Assembly: GCA_019637335.1 (NCBI GenBank)
Contig: JAHBVV010000038.1
Location: 1 to 57,759 of the forward strand
Origin: Candidatus Hydrogenedentota bacterium
Lineage (GTDB): Bacteria > Hydrogenedentota > Hydrogenedentia > Hydrogenedentales > JAEUWI01
DNA length: 57,759 nt
Direction of reading: 5' to 3'
The notes under the pieces were generated by a model. The model was not told where the DNA came from and ran no database searches. It saw nothing but the letters and a program-made list of their open reading frames with translations. Within the stretch, counting starts at the first letter, position 1. Every line of letters begins with the position of its first letter. Below are positions 10,366-19,861 of the stretch, piece by piece. Both the position numbers and the translations under genes were made by a program.

Positions 10366-11112
10366 CTAGATCCCGCTACCGCCGATGTGGATCCCGCATT
10401 CCTTGTTCTCGCCATCCCCGAGCGCGTTGAACCAGCGCCAGCGGCCCGCGCGTTTATCCTCGTGCGGCAGGGTGGGGGTCGAGCAGATAATGCAGCCGAT
10501 ACTCGTGTAGCCCTGGTCGTACAGCGCGTTCTTCGGCACGTCGTTCTCTTCAAGATACGCGTCCACCTGCGCCTGGCTCCAGTCGGCGAGGGGCGCGATC
10601 TTCAGGATCTCGCGCCCGCCCCGGTCCACGAACTGGGCCTTTGGCGTGTCCACGCGGAACTCCGAATGATCCCGCCGCAGGCCAGTAAACCACACATCCA
10701 CCGTCTCCAGCGCGCGCTGGTTCGGCTCGGTCTTGCGGATGGTGCAGCAGTACTCCTGCTTCGGCTTGCTGTCGAAAAACAGGTATTCGCCGTGCTGCGC
10801 GATCATCTTCTTCAGGCGCGCGGGATCCGGCGTGAACCGCTCGATCGCTCCGTAGCGCGCTTCCATCGCGTCCATGTGCGCGTAGGTCTCCGGGTGCAGC
10901 CGCAGCGTATCCACGGTAACGATCCGCATGCCCGGCGCGGCCTTCGCCATGATATCGATCATGGCGCAGCCCGTGTCCTGGAAACTGGTGATGATCGCCG
11001 CGCGATCCCCGTGCGTCTCCAGCGCCCACTGGAACAATTCCTCGGGCGGCATCGCGTTCAGCCGCGCCAGCAGCGCTTCCCGCGTTTCTTCCAGGACCGT
11101 CGAACTACCCAT
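10366..11112 (-). CDS. cysH: Adenylyl-sulfate (APS) reductase, [4Fe-4S] type
   Basis: A 248-residue cytosolic enzyme that reduces adenylyl sulfate to sulfite with thioredoxin in assimilatory sulfate reduction. The PAPS-reductase fold includes ITSFQDTG. The Cys pair C122-C123 and C207/C210 form the CC...CxxC cluster signature that separates APS reductases from PAPS-specific CysH. Catalytic Cys239 is in the C-terminal KECGIH. The ATG at 11112 has AGGTGA 5 nt upstream and lies only 11 bp after the sulfite reductase stop, so the two are one operon. Longer in-frame starts overlap the sulfite reductase gene and are less likely. Confidence 0.93.
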   Translation of the reverse strand: MGSSTVLEETREALLARLNAMPPEELFQWALETHGDRAAIITSFQDTGCAMIDIMAKAAPGMRIVTVDTLRLHPETYAHMDAMEARYGAIERFTPDPARLKKMIAQHGEYLFFDSKPKQEYCCTIRKTEPNQRALETVDVWFTGLRRDHSEFRVDTPKAQFVDRGGREILKIAPLADWSQAQVDAYLEENDVPKNALYDQGYTSIGCIICSTPTLPHEDKRAGRWRWFNALGDGENKECGIHIGGSGI

Positions 11113-11123
11113 GCAATCACCTG

Positions 11124-12890
11124 TTACGCTTTCGCGCCCAGTTGCGTTTCCAGCATTTCGCGCAGTGAATCCACGCCCACCTTTTTGGACCAGTCGCCGA
11201 AGCGCTCGCCCTCGGCGCGCTGCGCCTTCCACAGGTCCAGCAGCCCGGCCAGGTTCGGGATCACGTCCTCCTCCTTCACCACGGGAAGGAGAATTTCATT
11301 GATCCGCGTGCCGTTGTAGCAGCCGCCCGTGTGAATCACGTAGCGGCCCGGGCCCTTGCCCACGAGCCCGATCTCGGAACTCGTCGATCGCGCGCAGCCG
11401 TTCGGGCAGCCGGTCATGCGGATGATCACGTCCGCGTCGCCGTGGCCCGCCGCTTCCAGGCCTTCCATGACCTTGGGGAAATACCGCTCCGCCTCCGAAA
11501 GCGCCAGCCCGCAGAGCGGCAGCGCCGGGCACGCCATCTCCAGCCGCCGCACCGTCGAGATGCCCTGGTCCGTCGGCAGCATGTACTCATCCAGCATCGC
11601 CTGCACCGCGTCCACGTCGGCATCCGGGATATTCGCCAGCACCAGGTTGTGGTGCGCCGTTACCCGGACCGCCGTCTTGAATCGCTCCACCACCGCGCGC
11701 AGCCCGGACTTGAACTGGAAGCTGCCGGGAAAATCCTTCACGCGCCCATTCTCCACCCAGACGCCCACGTAGTTCAGGCCGGGCTGGATCTGCTTGTGCC
11801 AGCCCAGATAGTCCGGCTGGTCCCAGGGCTTCACGTTGCGCGCCGGCGCAAAAGTCTTGCCAGCGTATTCGTATATCTTCTCGATGAACGCGTCCACCCC
11901 CATCCGGTCGATCGTGTACTTCAGGCGCGCCTGCTTCCGGTCCGTGCGGTCGCCGTAATCCCGCTGGACCTTCACGATCGCCAGCACAATGTCGAGCACC
12001 TCGTCCTGCGACACAAACGCCACGTGCGAGCCTGCGCGCGCGTAGGTGTTCGCCTTGGTGTGCGAATAGCCCAGGCCGCCGCCCGCCAGAATCTCGTAGC
12101 CGGCGATGCGCCCGTTTTCCGTGACGCCCATAATGCCTACGTCCTGCGTGTACAGGTCCGAGCTGTTGTCGAAGTCCACGCCGACGCCGATCTTGAACTT
12201 CCGCGGCAGGTACTGCTTGCCATAAAGCTCGTCCGGGACTTCCTCGCGCAGGTTCTCCACAAACTGCACCGTGCCGTCCGGCATCACCGTCGCCTTTTCA
12301 TCGTTGAGCCACAGGTCGTAATACGCCTTGCTCTTTGGCAGCGTCGCCGTCGCAATGTCGTGCGCCATCTTGATCAGGTCCGCGCCGCAGTCCTTGTAGC
12401 GCAGGTCGATGTCCGCCACCGGATTCGCCATCGTATTGCGCACCACATCGCCGCATCCGCCGACCGTCGTGATCTTCGCCAGCTTGTTCAGATCGGCAAT
12501 CAGCGGACGGAAATTCTTCTTGATCACCCCGTGGAACTGGAAGTCCTGGCGCGACGTCACGCGGAAGTCGTCCTGGCCATATTTCGCGGCCATGTCCAGG
12601 CAGAAGAGGAACTGCTCCGCCGTCAGGTCGCCCCCGGGAAACTTGGTGCGGAGCATCATGTAATACTCCTTATCCAAACCTTCCTTCTGCCGCGCCTTGC
12701 GCGTGTCCCGGTTGTCCTGCTGGTACGACCCATGGTGCTTGAGGATCTGCACGCTCTCTTCGGAAAAGTGGTCCGCGGGCGACGCCAGGTCCTCCGCAAT
12801 GGGGCCGTACAGGCCGCCGCTGCGCGCCTTGAAGGTCTCGGTGCCGGACAATTGCTCCAGGTCGCCCTGGCTTTCGATAAGATTGGCCAT
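11124..12890 (-). CDS. cysI: Assimilatory sulfite reductase, siroheme/[4Fe-4S] hemoprotein
   Basis: A 588-residue protein with two ferredoxin-like half domains and the siroheme-[4Fe-4S] ligands C454, C460, C495 and C499 (CPALPLC and TGCPNGC), followed by GKGPGRYVIHTGG. It reduces sulfite to sulfide. It could be the NADPH-linked CysI type or a ferredoxin-linked Sir; no flavoprotein CysJ lies nearby, so the electron donor is open. It is upstream of and coupled to cysH. The siroheme supply gene (cobA-hemD) lies about 600 bp upstream on the same strand. The ATG at 12890 has AGAGGA about 11 nt upstream. Confidence 0.93.
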   Translation of the reverse strand: MANLIESQGDLEQLSGTETFKARSGGLYGPIAEDLASPADHFSEESVQILKHHGSYQQDNRDTRKARQKEGLDKEYYMMLRTKFPGGDLTAEQFLFCLDMAAKYGQDDFRVTSRQDFQFHGVIKKNFRPLIADLNKLAKITTVGGCGDVVRNTMANPVADIDLRYKDCGADLIKMAHDIATATLPKSKAYYDLWLNDEKATVMPDGTVQFVENLREEVPDELYGKQYLPRKFKIGVGVDFDNSSDLYTQDVGIMGVTENGRIAGYEILAGGGLGYSHTKANTYARAGSHVAFVSQDEVLDIVLAIVKVQRDYGDRTDRKQARLKYTIDRMGVDAFIEKIYEYAGKTFAPARNVKPWDQPDYLGWHKQIQPGLNYVGVWVENGRVKDFPGSFQFKSGLRAVVERFKTAVRVTAHHNLVLANIPDADVDAVQAMLDEYMLPTDQGISTVRRLEMACPALPLCGLALSEAERYFPKVMEGLEAAGHGDADVIIRMTGCPNGCARSTSSEIGLVGKGPGRYVIHTGGCYNGTRINEILLPVVKEEDVIPNLAGLLDLWKAQRAEGERFGDWSKKVGVDSLREMLETQLGAKA

Positions 12891-13039
12891 TGGTCGGAAA
12901 TTCCTCTACTACGGGGGGATCTGCGGGGGCCGCTGCACGGCCAGCCCGGAAATGGGCCGGTGGCGCGGGAGGCGGGATTGTACACCATTTCGCCCGCCGC
13001 ACACGAATACAGCACGCCCGCGCGACGTCCACCACACCA

Positions 13040-13068
13040 ATTATTACATACCTTATCAATTAAGTCAA
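13040..13068 (-). promoter_or_regulatory. Sigma70-like promoter of the sulfite reductase-cysH operon
   Basis: On the minus strand, TTGACT (13063-13068) and TAATAA/AATAAT (13040-13046) are separated by 16-17 bp in an unusually AT-rich patch. The predicted leader is about 145 nt, long enough for a regulator site or structured element, though I recognise no riboswitch in it. Confidence 0.6.
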
Positions 13069-13205
13069 GTATGCGCATCCTGCCCCCCACCATGCCGCCC
13101 GATCACCATCGGATGGCCGTCTACCCGGGCCGCCAGGCACACGCAATTCCGCCGAAGCGGAAGTGTTGCGTTACCACAGAGGACCGTGGTAAAGAGGCAA
13201 TTTCA

Positions 13206-13492
13206 CCCCCGGACTCGTTCCCACGGTCCCCCGTGGGAATGCAGATCCTGCCGCTCCCGCGGCAACGCCCAAGCCACGTAAACGAAGTGACAAAGCGTGA
13301 TGGTCTCCCCGTATTCCCTTCCCCCTTCACCCTTCACCCTTCACCCTTCACCCCCGGACTCGTTCCCACGGTCCCCCGTGGGAATGCAGATTCCGCCGCT
13401 CCCGCAGCAACGCCCCAGCCGCGTAAACGAAGTGACAAAGAGCGACCGACTCCCCCTTCACCCTTCACCCTTCACCCTTCACCCTTCACCCT
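13206..13492. repeat. Two copies of a palindromic repeat, each followed by a TTCACCC heptamer array
   Basis: Unit 1 starts at 13206 and unit 2 at 13352. Each has a 9-bp perfect stem (TTCCCACGG/CCGTGGGAA, loop TCCC; 13218-13239 and 13363-13384), then a conserved stretch ending GTAAACGAAGTGACAAAG, then tandem TTCACCC heptamers (about 13324-13354 and 13455-13492). The rest of 12891-13205 holds the operon promoter and leader and nothing else recognisable. Confidence 0.85.
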
Positions 13493-14997
13493 TCCTTCCC
13501 ACTCCACCAACCACAAACCGCCTCGACCAAATGCGCCACATCATGCAGCCCCGGCTCCACCGCCACGCGGAACCCCGCCGCCTCCGCCGCGCGGCTCGTC
13601 ACCGGCCCGATCGACGCCACCGCGGCCTCCCGCGTTAGCGCCGCCATCTCTTCCGCCGAAAGCAGCTCACTCAAATTCCGCACGGCCGCCGCGTTCGTAA
13701 AGACCACCAGTCCCGGCTTGAATTCCACCAGCCCCGACATCGCCCCCGCCGCGCCAGCCGGTAGCTCCATGTGGTACGCCACCGTCTCCGTCACCGCCGC
13801 GCCCCGGGCTTCCAGCGCGCCCGCCAGCGACGCCCGCGCGACGTCCGCCCGGGGAATCAGCACCCGCGACCCCGCCAGCGAGCCCAGCGCCTCCATCGCA
13901 GCCACTGCGGCTTCGGGCGTATAATTCCCGGGCGTCGCATCGGCCCGCAGATACCGCTGTTCCAATGCCGCGAGCGTCGAGGCCCCCACCGCGCAAATCT
14001 TCACCCCGCCAAGATATCGCGCGTCGCGCCCCGCCGCGTCCAGCGCCGCGAACACGCTCCGCGCGGCGTTCGCGCTCGCCAGCACGATCCAGTCATATCC
14101 CCCCAGTTCCTCGATCCCCTCGGGCCTCGACTCCTGCTGCACCTCCACCGTCGGACACACAAACACATCCGCCCCCAGCGCCCGCAGGCGCCCCTCCAGC
14201 GATTCGTTCCCGCGCGAGGAGTGCGTCACCGCCACGCGAAGCTCAAACAGCGGCCGCGACTCGAACCACGCGAGCTTTTCGCGCAGGCCCGCCACCGCCC
14301 CCGCGATAATCACAGCCGGCGCCTCGATCCCGGCCTCCGCGACCCGGCGCTCGATGTCCGCCAGTGTCCCGGAAACGGTGCGCTGCCGCGCGTACGTGCC
14401 CCACTCCACCACCGCGCAGGGCGTGTCATCCCGCCAGCCATTCGCCCGCAGCCCCTCGCGGATGCGCGGCAGCGCCGCCACGCCCATGTAAAAAACCAGT
14501 GTGTTTCCGGGACTCAGCCGCGCGAAATCAATATCCAGCGCCTTCTCCTCGCCGGACAGGTGGCCTGTAACCAGCGTCACGCCCGCCGCCAGCCCGCGAT
14601 GGGTCACCGGAATGCCCGCATAGGCCGCCGCCGCCAGCCCCGCCGTGATGCCTGGAACCACTTCGAAGGGAATTCCCGCCGCCACCAAGGCCAGCGCCTC
14701 CTCCCCGCCCCGCCCGAACACAAACGGATCCCCGCCCTTCAGGCGCACCACGTTGAGCCCGCGGCGCGCGTAATCCACCAGTATCCGCTGGATTTCCGCC
14801 TGCGGCAGGCTGTGCCGGTCGGATTTCTTCCCCACATACACCCGCTCCGCCCGGGGAGCATGATCCAGCAGAACCGGATTCACCAGCGCGTCATACACGA
14901 CCGCGTCGGCCACGTCCAGGCACTGGCGGCCGCGCAGGGTCAACAATCCGGGATCGCCGGGACCGGCGCCCACAAGATACACTTTTCCAGAAGACAT
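13486..14997 (-). CDS. cobA-hemD: Fused uroporphyrinogen-III C-methyltransferase / uroporphyrinogen-III synthase
   Basis: A 503-residue fusion. Residues 1 to about 245 are a SUMT methylase (VYLVGAGPGDPGLLTLRG, VVRLKGGDPFVFGRGGEE, PGITAGLAAAAYAGIPVTHR), which makes precorrin-2 for siroheme. The rest is a HemD synthase domain (VLASANAARSVF, GSRVLIPRADVAR, VVFTNAAAVRNL), which closes the tetrapyrrole ring. The product feeds siroheme to the sulfite reductase downstream. I chose ATG 14997 by homology; an ATG at 15012 is also in frame and neither has a clear ribosome-binding site. The stop codon lies inside a TTCACCC heptamer array, so the extreme C-terminus (SGKEG) is set by repeat sequence. Confidence 0.92.
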   Translation of the reverse strand: MSSGKVYLVGAGPGDPGLLTLRGRQCLDVADAVVYDALVNPVLLDHAPRAERVYVGKKSDRHSLPQAEIQRILVDYARRGLNVVRLKGGDPFVFGRGGEEALALVAAGIPFEVVPGITAGLAAAAYAGIPVTHRGLAAGVTLVTGHLSGEEKALDIDFARLSPGNTLVFYMGVAALPRIREGLRANGWRDDTPCAVVEWGTYARQRTVSGTLADIERRVAEAGIEAPAVIIAGAVAGLREKLAWFESRPLFELRVAVTHSSRGNESLEGRLRALGADVFVCPTVEVQQESRPEGIEELGGYDWIVLASANAARSVFAALDAAGRDARYLGGVKICAVGASTLAALEQRYLRADATPGNYTPEAAVAAMEALGSLAGSRVLIPRADVARASLAGALEARGAAVTETVAYHMELPAGAAGAMSGLVEFKPGLVVFTNAAAVRNLSELLSAEEMAALTREAAVASIGPVTSRAAEAAGFRVAVEPGLHDVAHLVEAVCGWWSGKEG

Positions 14998-15206
14998 GGG
15001 ATGGGGTTCCATCGGATACGAAGGGGTTTTGCCCCATTATACGCCCCGAGGACCCGCCGCGCGCACGCCGGCGAAAAGAATTGAACCCCGGGGCGGGTTC
15101 CGGCGTAACACCATTGGCGCCCGCTTGCGCCACGGGTAGACAGATCGCCGATGATTTGGCAGAATAGCGACAGGAAGCAGCGGTAACAACAAAAAGGGGA
15201 TGCCTC

Positions 15207-18200
15207 ATGACACTCGTCACATTCTCCGGCCTTTCATTTACGCTCGCGTTTGTGTTCGCGGCAACGGCGCCAGAAAACGGCGCGATCGAAATCCATCGCG
15301 CGCCACTCGTGCTGGATTCCGCCGCGGAGCCGGTCACCCTCTCCGGCGTCGTGGCCGACGGCTCTGGCGCCCCCCTGGCGGGCGCGGCGGTGCGCTGGTG
15401 GGAGTACGAGCGCCCGGAAGGCCTCCGCAACCTCGATCAGCGCCCGGCAGCGGAAGCGCGGGAGGATGGGAGCTTCTCCGTGACTCTCCCGCGCGCCGAT
15501 ATCCGCTACATGGTGCAGTTCGACGCGCCCGGCTTCGAAACGGCCACGGTTTCCCACTTCGGGCCGCCCGCGACCGTTCGCGCGACGCTGCAACCACGGC
15601 CGGGGGATCCTGAACGTGTCTCTCGCGTCACGGGCCAAATCAGTCTGGATGGCGCACCGACCGCCGGGACAGTAATCCTCCGAACGCGGGCAGATGCGCA
15701 CGATCGCTCGATTGCATCCGATTCTACGGGTTCTTTCCAGTTCGACGTTCCCTTCCAACGAGATCCGCGCGCCGTGGTTCACGCGGCCGCGGCAGGCCTG
15801 GTATCGGCCTACCGCAATCCAATGCCCGGCGCAAAGCCTATGGCGCTGGAACTTGGGGACCCGGGCGTCCTCCAAGGCCAGGTGGTGGACGTTGGTGAAG
15901 ATGCACCGATCCCGGGATGCCAGGTTCTTTTGATCACGGGCTACGCGGGCGTCCCGTTTCGCACCACCGAAAGTGATGGCGAAGGCCGTTTCCGCGTGGA
16001 AGGGCTGCCCCCGGGGCCGTATCGCGTACGCATCACCCATCCGCGATACTACGATTCTACCAGCAATGGCAAGACCCGTCTCGAGCCTTCGCTTGACGTG
16101 GAGGCTGGTAAGAGCACGGCCTACCGCGCCACGCTGACGCCCAAGACGGAAATCTCCGGCGTCGTGCTGGACGCCAGCGGACGCCCGGTCGCCGGCGCCT
16201 GGGTGGGGATGGAACCGCGCATTTCGATCCGTTCGGACGGGCACAATCCGCTAGAACGCGTGGTCGAGTTGCCCGCGGCCGTCGTGAAATCGGATGAGGC
16301 GGGGCGCTTCTCGCTCTACACCCACCGAAACGCCATCACCAGCGCGATCGAGGCCTACCATCCGCTCGCGGGTATCGCGCGGGAGTCCATCCAGATCCCC
16401 GGCGCCGGCGGGAGCATCCAGAATGCCGAAGTACAGCTCTCCGGCGTCTTCCGGCTCCGCGGATTCGTGGCGGGTGATTCTGGCGAACCGATTCCGGGCG
16501 TCCGAATGGGCGCGATGACGTCCGGCGAAGACGGCCAGTTCGATTCCGGCATAGTCGCCGTGCCGGATCTGGAGGATGGCGCGTTGCCGCTCAACGTGGT
16601 CGCGCCGCGACCGGCGCCCGATCAGTCGACCGGCGCGCGAACCGCTTCAACCGAGACGTACTACCTGCACCGCACTCTGTCGCTCCAGCCGGCGCCTGGC
16701 GAACAGCTCGCCATTGAAGTCGCCTTGCGACCGACCCGTACCCTGGCGTTGCATGGCGTTGTCACCGACGCCGACGGCAACCCCGTAACGGATGCGGAGC
16801 TCTCCGTGAAGCCCTGGGATACCCACTCGTATGGCTGGATACCCCGGGACGGCGCGAGCCGCTCAATCCTCACGGGATCCGCGCCCCACGGCTTCCCGGA
16901 TCCCACACCGAGCCTCGGCTACCGGACGCGCTCGGACCGCGACGGCGCATGGCGTCTGCTGTTTCCGCTGGAGACCCCAATCAGCCTTCTGGCATCGCAC
17001 GCGCGGCAGGGAGGCGGGCCGGAAGGGCGCGCTAACATGTCCCTGCTGCTTGCACAACGGGGCGTGGAAGCCACGCTCCGCGCGGCGCACCGGGAACGCG
17101 GGCTGGAAATCACCACCTACCTGCGCGACCTGGCCACCGTGCCCGACAAGTACGAAATCGCGCTGAATTTCGATGCTCCGCAGGCCCAGCCGGAGTCATT
17201 CATCCGAGCGCGGGTCGTTGACGACAAAAACGACCCGATAGAGGGCGTCGAATGGTCCACGCCTGCCCGCGGAGGCACGGAAACCGTTCGAACCGGTCCA
17301 GACGGAATGCTGGTCCTGGAACGCCAGCGGCAAAACCGCATTACATTGCAAACCGAAGGCTGGACGATCATCTCGCCCGAACCCGCCCCCCCCGCAATGA
17401 TCGACTTCAAGTTCGTGGAGGGGCCGCAGCCTCACACCATCGTCCTCGCGCGGCTGGGCGGCGTCGAGTTTCATTTCCACCACCCGGGCGGAGCGCCGGC
17501 GGACGCGTATGTGACGCTGGGCGGGGAACGCGCGGATAGCGACCGCGACAGGGATACGGGTGTTGTACGCGCCCGCGGGTTGCACGCGGGCCAGCACAAG
17601 TTCACCATCACCACCCGGGAGGGATTCCGCATAGACCACACCACCGTCGTACCTCCGGGCAAGACGGTGACGGAGCGTATCGAGATTCCAGAGGCTGACT
17701 GCACGGTCGTCTGCCAACTCCGCGGGCCGGACGGCGCGCCACAGCCCGGTCTGAGCGTCGAACTGACGGGGCCAGACTACGTGACGAGCGAGCGCAGCGA
17801 CGCCGATGGCCGCGTCACGTTTCACGCGCCGCCGGGCATCTACGCGCTGACCGCCATGCGCGACGGGATCCCGTGCGTCGCCAGTGGCCACGGCGTGGCC
17901 GTCGAAGTGGCGCGCGGCCAGCGCGAACTGTCGGTGGAACTGCCCGTCACCCCGCCACCGCCCGGCGACGCGAACTCCGATCACGGCCGTCCCGCGTGCC
18001 TCACGGTTCAACTTGCCGCACAGAACACCGCTATGGCCGCGGGCATCCTGCTTACGCTCAAATCGCGGGCGGAGGCCCAGGTCAAATGGACCGGCGTCAC
18101 CGACCAAACGGGATACCACACCTTCGAAAACATCCTGCCGGGGACCTACGAACTCAGCTTCGAACCTGGCGGAGCATTGATCGAGGAGTGGGTATATACC

Positions 18201-18515
18201 CTCCCCGTGGAGCCGGAGTCCAGACGCATCCACCGCATTCCCCTCAACGAGGGCCACACGGTCCAGGGTTACGCGCGCGGCATTATTCCCGACAATGACA
18301 CATCCATTATGCTTGTTTCCCACGTGGCCGGCTTGACCGTGCGCGCGAAACCCGGGGCGGACGGCGGCTTCTGGTTCGACCACGTCCCGGCGGGCCCCGC
18401 GACCCTCTTCGTGCACCACAATGCAACCAGCCAGCGGCTGACCCGCGCGATCAACGTGGGGCCGGCTCTGCCGCCGCTCCACATCGATCGCCCGGAAATC
18501 GCGCGACGCGAGTAG
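15207..18515 (+). CDS. Large secreted protein with multiple carboxypeptidase-regulatory-like domains
   Basis: A 1102-residue exported protein. The signal peptide (MTLVTFSGLSFTLAFVFAAT) is followed by at least six beta-sandwich repeats of the CarboxypepD_reg type. Each has a GVV-x-D-x-G-x-P-(V/L)-x-(G/D)A core (SGVVADGSGAPLAGA, SGVVLDASGRPVAGA, HGVVTDADGNPVTDA), a DGRF or DGAW turn and a PPGPYRVRI-type strand. Such repeats act as surface or adhesion modules or as stalks; no catalytic domain is visible. The ATG at 15207 has AAGGGGA about 8 nt upstream. It is convergent with the M48 gene and probably monocistronic. Confidence 0.85.
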   Translation: MTLVTFSGLSFTLAFVFAATAPENGAIEIHRAPLVLDSAAEPVTLSGVVADGSGAPLAGAAVRWWEYERPEGLRNLDQRPAAEAREDGSFSVTLPRADIRYMVQFDAPGFETATVSHFGPPATVRATLQPRPGDPERVSRVTGQISLDGAPTAGTVILRTRADAHDRSIASDSTGSFQFDVPFQRDPRAVVHAAAAGLVSAYRNPMPGAKPMALELGDPGVLQGQVVDVGEDAPIPGCQVLLITGYAGVPFRTTESDGEGRFRVEGLPPGPYRVRITHPRYYDSTSNGKTRLEPSLDVEAGKSTAYRATLTPKTEISGVVLDASGRPVAGAWVGMEPRISIRSDGHNPLERVVELPAAVVKSDEAGRFSLYTHRNAITSAIEAYHPLAGIARESIQIPGAGGSIQNAEVQLSGVFRLRGFVAGDSGEPIPGVRMGAMTSGEDGQFDSGIVAVPDLEDGALPLNVVAPRPAPDQSTGARTASTETYYLHRTLSLQPAPGEQLAIEVALRPTRTLALHGVVTDADGNPVTDAELSVKPWDTHSYGWIPRDGASRSILTGSAPHGFPDPTPSLGYRTRSDRDGAWRLLFPLETPISLLASHARQGGGPEGRANMSLLLAQRGVEATLRAAHRERGLEITTYLRDLATVPDKYEIALNFDAPQAQPESFIRARVVDDKNDPIEGVEWSTPARGGTETVRTGPDGMLVLERQRQNRITLQTEGWTIISPEPAPPAMIDFKFVEGPQPHTIVLARLGGVEFHFHHPGGAPADAYVTLGGERADSDRDRDTGVVRARGLHAGQHKFTITTREGFRIDHTTVVPPGKTVTERIEIPEADCTVVCQLRGPDGAPQPGLSVELTGPDYVTSERSDADGRVTFHAPPGIYALTAMRDGIPCVASGHGVAVEVARGQRELSVELPVTPPPPGDANSDHGRPACLTVQLAAQNTAMAAGILLTLKSRAEAQVKWTGVTDQTGYHTFENILPGTYELSFEPGGALIEEWVYTLPVEPESRRIHRIPLNEGHTVQGYARGIIPDNDTSIMLVSHVAGLTVRAKPGADGGFWFDHVPAGPATLFVHHNATSQRLTRAINVGPALPPLHIDRPEIARRE

Positions 18516-18548
18516 CCAGCCGTATCGCGAACATTACCGACAGCCCAC

Positions 18549-19847
18549 CTACTCCTCGCGGTCGAAATACGCCCCGTACCGCAACGGCGCGCCCGTCTCC
18601 CAGGGCCGGTAGGTGTTGAAGAACTCAATCCGCTGCGCGATGCTCGGGTGGCTGCTCCGCCACAGCATGAAGAACCAGCCGGGGTTCGGGTTGGCCAGGT
18701 TTTCCTTTTGCAAGGTCACGAAACCGGTCGCGGCGGGCCGGTTCAGGCGGGTCAGCTCGATGCCGAAGCGATCGGCCTCGCGTTCGTGGTAGCGCGTGAT
18801 GCCGAAGAGCACCGGCATCACCACCAACGTGAACGCGGTCATCATGAACAGTATCAGCGGCAGCGACGCGATGTCGGAGAGCTCGTGCACGCCCCAGCGA
18901 TCACCGAAGCGGCGCAAGAGCGCGCCCGACAGCCGGTGTATCAGGTAGAGCGCGGCGAACGTGGCGAAAAAAGCGAGCACGATGAAACGCGCCACGTGGT
19001 TCAGCACGTAGTGCCCCATCTCGTGGCCCATGACAAAGAGCAGCTCGTCTTCCGCAAGCTTTTCGATCGCGGTGTCCCACAGCACGATGCGCTTACTCCC
19101 CATGAACCCGGTCACGTACGCGTTCACCGCCTTGGTGTCCTCGCTCTTCTCCACCTCAAACACGTTCGCCCCGTCTATGCCCGCGCGCGACGCCAGCGCG
19201 AGAATCTTCTCTTCCAGCGCCTGATCCTTCATCGGGCCGAAGGTGTTGAACAGCGGCGCGATCCAGATCGGCGTAATGAACACCTGGAAGATTAGAAAGG
19301 GAAGCAGCAGCAGCCCCGTATACAACCACCAGCGCTTCGGGCTTTTCTTCAACAGCAAGAAAGGAATCCAGATAAACGCAAGACCGGTAACGCTCCCAAG
19401 CCCAATCGAGATGGCCGTGTCCTTGATCCATTTACCAAGGGTCTGATTCGAGAGCCCATACGCGTGCTCACGCACATACTCTACATAGAAAGACCACGGC
19501 AAGCACAGAATTGAAATCGCCAAGTTGAACAGGACGAAATAGATGACAACGATAAAGAACCACTTCCGCCCCCAGCGCGCCGCTACATTCCGCAGCCCCA
19601 TCGACCACCCCGCAAACAAAAACAACAGCGGCAGCCCCAAGCCAATCGCCTGGTTCACGGCCCACACCACATTGCCCGATCGGTAGCGCCGCATCGTGAG
19701 TTCGTCGGCCTCCGGAACGGGCACGGGCTCGTGCGCCCCCGCCTCGGCGGCAACGCCCTCCACCGCCGGCGCGGCCTCCTGCGCGGCGGAAGGCAAACCG
19801 GCCAGCACGCCAACGGCAACGCATAGAAACAATACCCAGTTTTTCAT
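18549..19847 (-). CDS. Ste24/HtpX-like M48 zinc metalloprotease (CAAX prenyl protease type)
   Basis: A 432-residue membrane protein. A signal-like N-terminus is followed by an Ala/Glu-rich linker, several membrane segments, the zinc motif HEMGH with downstream HEREADRFG, and further membrane segments between them. This is the Ste24p/CAAX-protease layout; in bacteria such proteins act in membrane protein quality control. I chose ATG 19847 because AGGA lies 8 nt upstream; the ATG three codons earlier lies almost on the SD. A MITE-like element begins 15 bp upstream of the start codon (19862), so the promoter is either inside that element or has been separated from the gene by it. Confidence 0.9.
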   Translation of the reverse strand: MKNWVLFLCVAVGVLAGLPSAAQEAAPAVEGVAAEAGAHEPVPVPEADELTMRRYRSGNVVWAVNQAIGLGLPLLFLFAGWSMGLRNVAARWGRKWFFIVVIYFVLFNLAISILCLPWSFYVEYVREHAYGLSNQTLGKWIKDTAISIGLGSVTGLAFIWIPFLLLKKSPKRWWLYTGLLLLPFLIFQVFITPIWIAPLFNTFGPMKDQALEEKILALASRAGIDGANVFEVEKSEDTKAVNAYVTGFMGSKRIVLWDTAIEKLAEDELLFVMGHEMGHYVLNHVARFIVLAFFATFAALYLIHRLSGALLRRFGDRWGVHELSDIASLPLILFMMTAFTLVVMPVLFGITRYHEREADRFGIELTRLNRPAATGFVTLQKENLANPNPGWFFMLWRSSHPSIAQRIEFFNTYRPWETGAPLRYGAYFDREE

Positions 19848-19861
19848 CGTGTTCATCCTGT

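Noticed and set aside
12891-13035. Riboswitch in the long sulfite reductase leader
   Set aside because: The leader is long and GC-rich but matches no riboswitch core I know; I keep only the promoter call.
13324-13492. Heptamer arrays as a possible CRISPR
   Set aside because: The unit is 7 bp without spacers; there are no cas genes nearby.
11331-13700. A 789-codon plus-strand frame across sulfite reductase and its spacer
   Set aside because: It has no family signature and ends in heptamer and palindromic repeats; the minus strand encodes sulfite reductase.
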